Assembly (NCBI RefSeq): GCF_003425985.1
Contig: NZ_CP022985.1
Location: 1,649,501 to 1,713,500, forward strand
Source: Mariniflexile sp. TRM1-10
GTDB taxonomy: Bacteria; Bacteroidota; Bacteroidia; Flavobacteriales; Flavobacteriaceae
Direction of reading: 5' to 3'
Length of the DNA stretch: 64,000 bases
Shown here: in pieces, positions 63,929 through 64,000 of the stretch
Layout: each line of letters opens with the position of its first letter
Numbering within the stretch: the first letter of the stretch is position 1
Position numbers and translations under genes: made by a program
The notes under the pieces: generated by a model
The model's input: the letters and a program-made list of their open reading frames with translations, nothing else
Databases searched by the model: none
What the model was told of the DNA's origin: nothing

Positions 63929-64000
63929 TTAGCTCTTAGATACTTTAAGTTTCATTCCTGGTTTTAATTTACTACCACTAATACCGTTCCAATCTTTAAT
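63929..64000 (-). CDS. C-terminal end of a LysM-domain protein (5' partial)
   Basis: The last 23 residues before the stop read as the end of a LysM module (WNGISGSKLKPGMKLKV). In related genomes this position holds a membrane-bound lytic murein transglycosylase (MltD type) with C-terminal LysM repeats; only the tail is in the window, so the enzyme part is inferred. Confidence 0.65.
   Translation of the reverse strand: MKDWNGISGSKLKPGMKLKVSKS

Noticed and set aside
1..64000. tRNA, rRNA, riboswitch or prophage features
   Set aside because: No cloverleaf-like or rRNA-like sequence, no integrase or phage structural gene, and no convincing riboswitch was recognised by reading; a covariance-model search would be needed to exclude small RNAs.

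Overview
The window looks like the chromosome of a marine-type member of the Flavobacteriaceae (Bacteroidota). This rests on low GC, promoters of the form TTTG-N19-TAnnTTTG, Bacteroidota-only families (DUF4292, DUF4837, DUF5687, DUF4254, DUF2059, an HU-CCDC81/SPOR protein), the T9SS/gliding lipoprotein SprE (PorW), a split F-type ATPase operon (no beta or epsilon gene here) whose a subunit has a long N-terminal extension, and a GH3-family protein next to tatA. No rRNA, tRNA, CRISPR array or intact insertion sequence was seen.

Layout. 0-8 kb: an outer-membrane barrel protein cut by the left edge, plsC, trpS, a three-gene accessory cassette (dual-OB-like protein plus two divergent DUF488 proteins) bracketed by two copies of a short palindrome, dprA, a SPOR protein and an acyl-CoA thioesterase. 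8-15.3 kb (minus): a cell-envelope operon of flippase, dut, sugar nucleotidyltransferase, TPR protein, DUF4292 lipoprotein and EnvC-like factor, interrupted on both sides of the nucleotidyltransferase by one intact and one broken copy of a small GIY-YIG gene with the same palindromes. 15.3-25 kb (minus): sprE, bactofilin, atpZ, a DUF6168-like gene, atpB, E, F, H, A, a stray four-helix-bundle gene, then atpG; there is a terminator-like hairpin after atpE and a strong terminator near the operon end. 25-34.3 kb: ABC exporter, DUF2059, a PaaE-like reductase, a GT9 enzyme, DUF4254, upp with two small flavobacterial membrane genes, and purD.

34.4-58.1 kb is a surface-glycan locus, nearly all on the minus strand. 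It holds the initiating sugar transferase, Wzx-like flippase, Wzy-like polymerase and ligase-like proteins, a Wzz-like protein, glycosyltransferases, a WcaF-type acetyltransferase, and genes for dTDP-rhamnose, GDP-fucose, UDP-glucuronate/UDP-xylose and CDP-glycerol. The CDP-glycerol branch is unusual: one protein fuses glycerol-3-phosphate dehydrogenase (GpsA) to glycerol-3-phosphate cytidylyltransferase (TagD), and its stop codon overlaps the start of a CDP-glycerol glycerophosphotransferase gene. This predicts a teichoic-acid-like glycerol phosphate substituent on a Gram-negative glycan. 58.1-64 kb is a conserved tail: a nucleosidase-like protein, GH3, an M23 peptidase, tatA, DUF4837 and the end of a LysM protein.

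The most intriguing unexplained material is repetitive. Gene junctions carry degenerate tandem arrays of period 7 or 8. Two such junctions also hold a solo four-helix-bundle (23S IVS-type) gene, and one of these is framed by inverted octamer arrays. Separately there are short 'attcctgc...gcaggaat' palindromes that keep company with GIY-YIG genes, and palindromic MITE-like elements of about 130-160 bp.
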